Shown here: piece after piece, positions 61,475 through 64,000 of the stretch
Layout: every line of letters starts with the position of its first letter
Position numbering within the stretch: position 1 is the first letter of the stretch
Source: Paramecium tetraurelia
Taxonomy: Eukaryota; Ciliophora; Oligohymenophorea; Peniculida; Parameciidae
Length of the DNA: 64,000 nucleotides
Direction of reading: 5' to 3'
NCBI RefSeq assembly: GCF_000165425.1
Contig: NW_001799277.1
Span: 431,372 to 495,371, forward strand
Translations under genes and position numbers: made by a program
The notes under the pieces: model-generated
The model's database searches: none
What the model was told of the DNA's origin: nothing
What the model saw: the letters and a program-made list of their open reading frames with translations, nothing else

Positions 61475-61891
61475 TCATGATGAACCCATTAAGATATTAA
61501 TATTTCTATAGCACATTGTAATTATTTGCATTAATTTGTGCTACCAATAATTACTGATCGTTAGGTAGATTGTGTAGATTGCGATCGTATTAATGTTCAT
61601 ATGTTAAATATTATTTAACTGAATCTTATTAGACACAAACCCTCTACAATTTGATAAATAAATATCCAGTTGTGTAACTTTTGGTACCACGGGGTGACTG
61701 CAATTATTAAACTTGCACTTAGAGGTTGATGGTGCCATAGAATATAATGTTTTAGTTCGTAATTTGTTCTGTTGAATGGCTATCATGTATTGAGCAAAGA
61801 ATGAAGTGCTTCTTGTTCGTAAATGTTCATTTTCATGACGCTTTATATTACGATCAAGCTCATACACTACTATCACCATTGGATACAACAT
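61475..61891 (-). CDS. Hypothetical ORF in subtelomere, 138 aa (doubtful)
   Basis: ATG 61891 to TGA 61475-61477 with no intron. It has a hydrophobic start (MLYPMVIVVYEL), a basic middle (KRHENEHLRTRSTSFFAQY) and a Cys-containing stretch. No family is seen. Length alone is not significant with one stop codon, so it may be chance. Confidence 0.25.
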
Positions 61892-62572
61892 CAACACTAG
61901 AGATTAACAGTAAAGATTTTTGTTCAACTCTTTACCTAAGTTCTTGCTGTCAGCCACTTAATCTCATCAATTTGTAGCTGGCTAATTCAGAAATAGTGCC
62001 ATTCTATAATCTGTACTAATCATCACAAGCTTGCAATTTTTATAACTATAGCATTAGTTGATACTTCTGGTTAGTTTAAACGCCGCATTGATGAAGATTA
62101 TGAAACATAACCAAAAAATCAGCTCTATTTATATAGACATACTCAAGGCGTATTTATGGATGTTTATATCTCACTGCTTGAACTTTTGCTAGTAGTTACC
62201 AACATATGTACAATAGTATCACCGTTACAAGATTGTCAATAATCAGTAAAATATATAGGGCTAGAGGAATTTTGTAGTATGAGTGCTAAATTCTGAGCAA
62301 GCAGCACATGTATTCACACTAATTGCACTATTTAAAAGGACAACCTCAAAGTATCAGTAAGCTACATATGGAGGATGAATATGTAAAGTAAGCATCACAT
62401 GGGCAGATTAATGGTTCAATTCCTATTAAATATAAACTTTTATTACCTATCCAGATACCCTTAATATAGCTACTTTTGGATTTCATCATTAATTTAAGTG
62501 ACGAAATAGTCAGGTTTGAGTTCTATCAATTAAGATTACAAGATTCAAGTGATAAGCATTAATAGATGAACC

Positions 62573-63136
62573 TCAATTAAGAATGAATAAGATAGATCTT
62601 TTATTATTATCAGAAAGCACAAGTGTGGGGTAGTTAACACATGGAAACATCAATTCTTCAAGAATTTCATATGTCTCTTTCAAGGACAGCTGAAATAAAG
62701 ATGAGTTGAAAAAGCTTTCGCAATAATCTTTAAATTCCTCTCCCAATTTACAAACAATACAATGTTCAAGAGGTGTTTCTTCTTAATTCAGAGCGATTAT
62801 TATAATTTTAACAAAGCGATTATCAATATTGATTATAATTTTGCAAGATATTGCCAAAAATGCAGGCTAGGAATTGGCCCAATGCTTTTTATGAGATTCA
62901 TTCGCCGAAAGCAATTATTTTATATATGATGTAAGGAGGTAGGATAAATAGGTTGCACCTTCATCCACTACTAATAAAAATGAAGTACAGCTATGCACTT
63001 TTTTAAGATACATTATTAAAATTAACATGTTGAGAAATATTTTAAGACAATATGATGTACAAATTTTAATAAATTGTAGCTTAAAGCTTGCAGTTTGTGG
63101 AAACAATTAAAAATGAATACAGTTTATCTAGTTCAT
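62573..63136 (-). CDS. Hypothetical ORF in subtelomere, 187 aa (doubtful)
   Basis: ATG 63136 to TGA 62573-62575, intronless. It contains a hydrophobic helix (IFLNMLILIMYLKK) and later a mixed, protein-like segment with a CxxC (EHCIVCKLGEEFKDYCESFF) and KETYEILEELMFPC. Best candidate for a real subtelomeric gene, but unsupported by homology I can recall. Confidence 0.35.
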
Positions 63137-63840
63137 TTGAATAGAACGGCTAGCACATAAAGAAATAAATTAGGAACAAGTGTTTATAATTAAAGTGAGA
63201 CCAGATGCACAAAATCAGAGTATTTACTTGTTGCAGAACTCAAGTGAGCTTTGCAAGATTTAATAGTAGCCCTTTAGTGTAAGAGCATAGTAGTGGTTTA
63301 TTAAATGTTATGTTAAATACTCTACTCTCGCTATCAGACTTTTTGAAAAAGACATTATGTGGATCATGAACCACAGTAAACATGATTTTTTGTTATACCA
63401 AAATATCCAAATACTAAATGATTTAATAATACTATTTAATACAACTGCTTAATATCTGCAAGTTGATAAGTGAATGGAGATGCACATTAAAGATATTTGA
63501 AAGCCAACTCGAAAGTCTCAACAAGTACTAGATTTCAAGATGGCTGATAAAATAAAGCCTTTAATATTTTTATAAACTGTTTATCCAATTTTGCAATTTT
63601 TGACACGATATACCTGCATTTATATCAAATTGGGCTACCAAGTTGATTAAACAACACTTTGGGAACAGCGCCTAATATGGCAGCATTCTCACAAGCAATG
63701 CAGTACTGTAACTTTTATAGCAGAATAAGTTTAATAACAAGTATGTTTTTTAAAGAAAAAGAGTTATTTATTATTATTATTATTGCTACTTAACATAAAT
63801 ATAAACTCAATCAATCAGTCATGAATAAACTAATAACATT

Positions 63841-63992
63841 TTGGGCTTGGGTTTGGGTTTGGGTTTGGGTTTGGGTTTGGGGCTCGGGTTTGGGTTTGGG
63901 GTTTGGGTTTGGGTTTGGGGTTGGGGGTCGGATTTGGGGTTGGGTTTGGGGTTGGGGTTGGGGTTGGGGTTGGGATTGGGGTTGGGGTTGGG
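63841..63992 (+). repeat. Telomeric repeats TTTGGG / TTGGGG
   Basis: About 150 bp of G-strand repeats reading outward. The inner half is mostly TTTGGG, the outer half mostly TTGGGG, with a few variants (GGCTCGGG, GGGGGTCGGATTTGGGG). Mixed G3T3/G4T2 is the mark of Paramecium telomerase, whose template use allows misincorporation. This is the right end of a macronuclear chromosome. Confidence 0.95.
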
Positions 63993-64000
63993 CATATGCC
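63991..64000. other. Terminal 10-bp palindrome GGCATATGCC
   Basis: The last ten bases are a perfect palindrome that is not telomeric. It may be an assembly or library-linker remnant (it contains CATATG, the NdeI site) or a fold-back end. Nothing can be said about sequence beyond the window. Confidence 0.5.

Larger units (their letters stand above)
58015..63840. other. Gene-poor subtelomeric region
   Basis: About 5.8 kb after the last convincing gene. No frame shows a recognised domain and no set of exons can be chained as in the rest of the window. ORFs longer than 130 codons exist (listed separately), but several are expected by chance when TGA is the only stop. A short similarity pair (TTTTTCTGCAATCGCCTATT near 58779 and TTTTTCTCCAACCGCCTACT near 59800) hints at internal duplication. 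A TTATTA microsatellite lies at about 63768-63783. Probably noncoding or decayed DNA that buffers the telomere. Confidence 0.55.

Noticed and set aside
1-64000. CRISPR arrays, operons, prophage or insertion sequences
   Set aside because: The window is eukaryotic nuclear DNA with introns and a telomere; no direct-repeat/spacer array or transposase was seen.

Overview
The window is macronuclear DNA of a ciliate, almost certainly Paramecium (aurelia complex). Three things show this. Long conserved proteins can only be read if TAA and TAG mean glutamine and TGA is the only stop. Genes are split by spliceosomal introns of about 19-34 nt (GT...AG). The right end is a telomere mixing TTTGGG and TTGGGG. 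The sequence is AT-rich, and between 1 and 58,000 genes are packed so tightly that neighbours are often 10-200 bp apart.

Layout, left to right. 0-8 kb: the 3' end of a coiled-coil gene, a secreted H-type-lectin-like protein and a full ABCA transporter. 8-16 kb: three small unknown genes and a 4.1 kb membrane protein with a PAS-like region. 16-24 kb: a heat-shock factor, a Ser/Thr kinase, a PH-domain protein and coiled-coil or unknown genes. 24-29 kb: a cluster of small conserved genes: a selenoprotein W candidate, ribosomal protein L27a, a membrane RING E3, RAB5IF, a damaged Yippee copy, an SDHAF1-like LYR protein and a NET-domain-like protein. 29-37 kb: a mitotic cyclin, an unusual ankyrin-anoctamin-B-box-EF-hand protein and a trichocyst matrix protein. 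37-46 kb: a kelch-MORC-like protein, two three-repeat-type Myb genes in divergent orientation and a multi-pass membrane protein. 46-58 kb: an AGC kinase, a YeeE/YedE transporter, a kelch protein, a cyclic-nucleotide-type K+ channel, a coiled-coil gene and a TPR gene built from about 17 repeats, nearly all separated by an intron at the same place. 58-63.84 kb: a gene-poor subtelomere with only scattered coding-like fragments. 63.84-64 kb: telomeric repeats.

The genes do not form operons or one pathway. They look like ordinary house-keeping, signalling (kinases, channel, anoctamin, ABCA, PH, PAS-like), transcription (HSF, Myb, NET) and ciliate-specific secretory (trichocyst, lectin) functions. 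Introns were assigned by eye from frame continuity and GT/AG borders, so exon edges are proposals. Start codons are the first sensible ATG unless stated. Hypothetical genes were accepted when frame, splice phase and stop agreed (coding length divisible by three).
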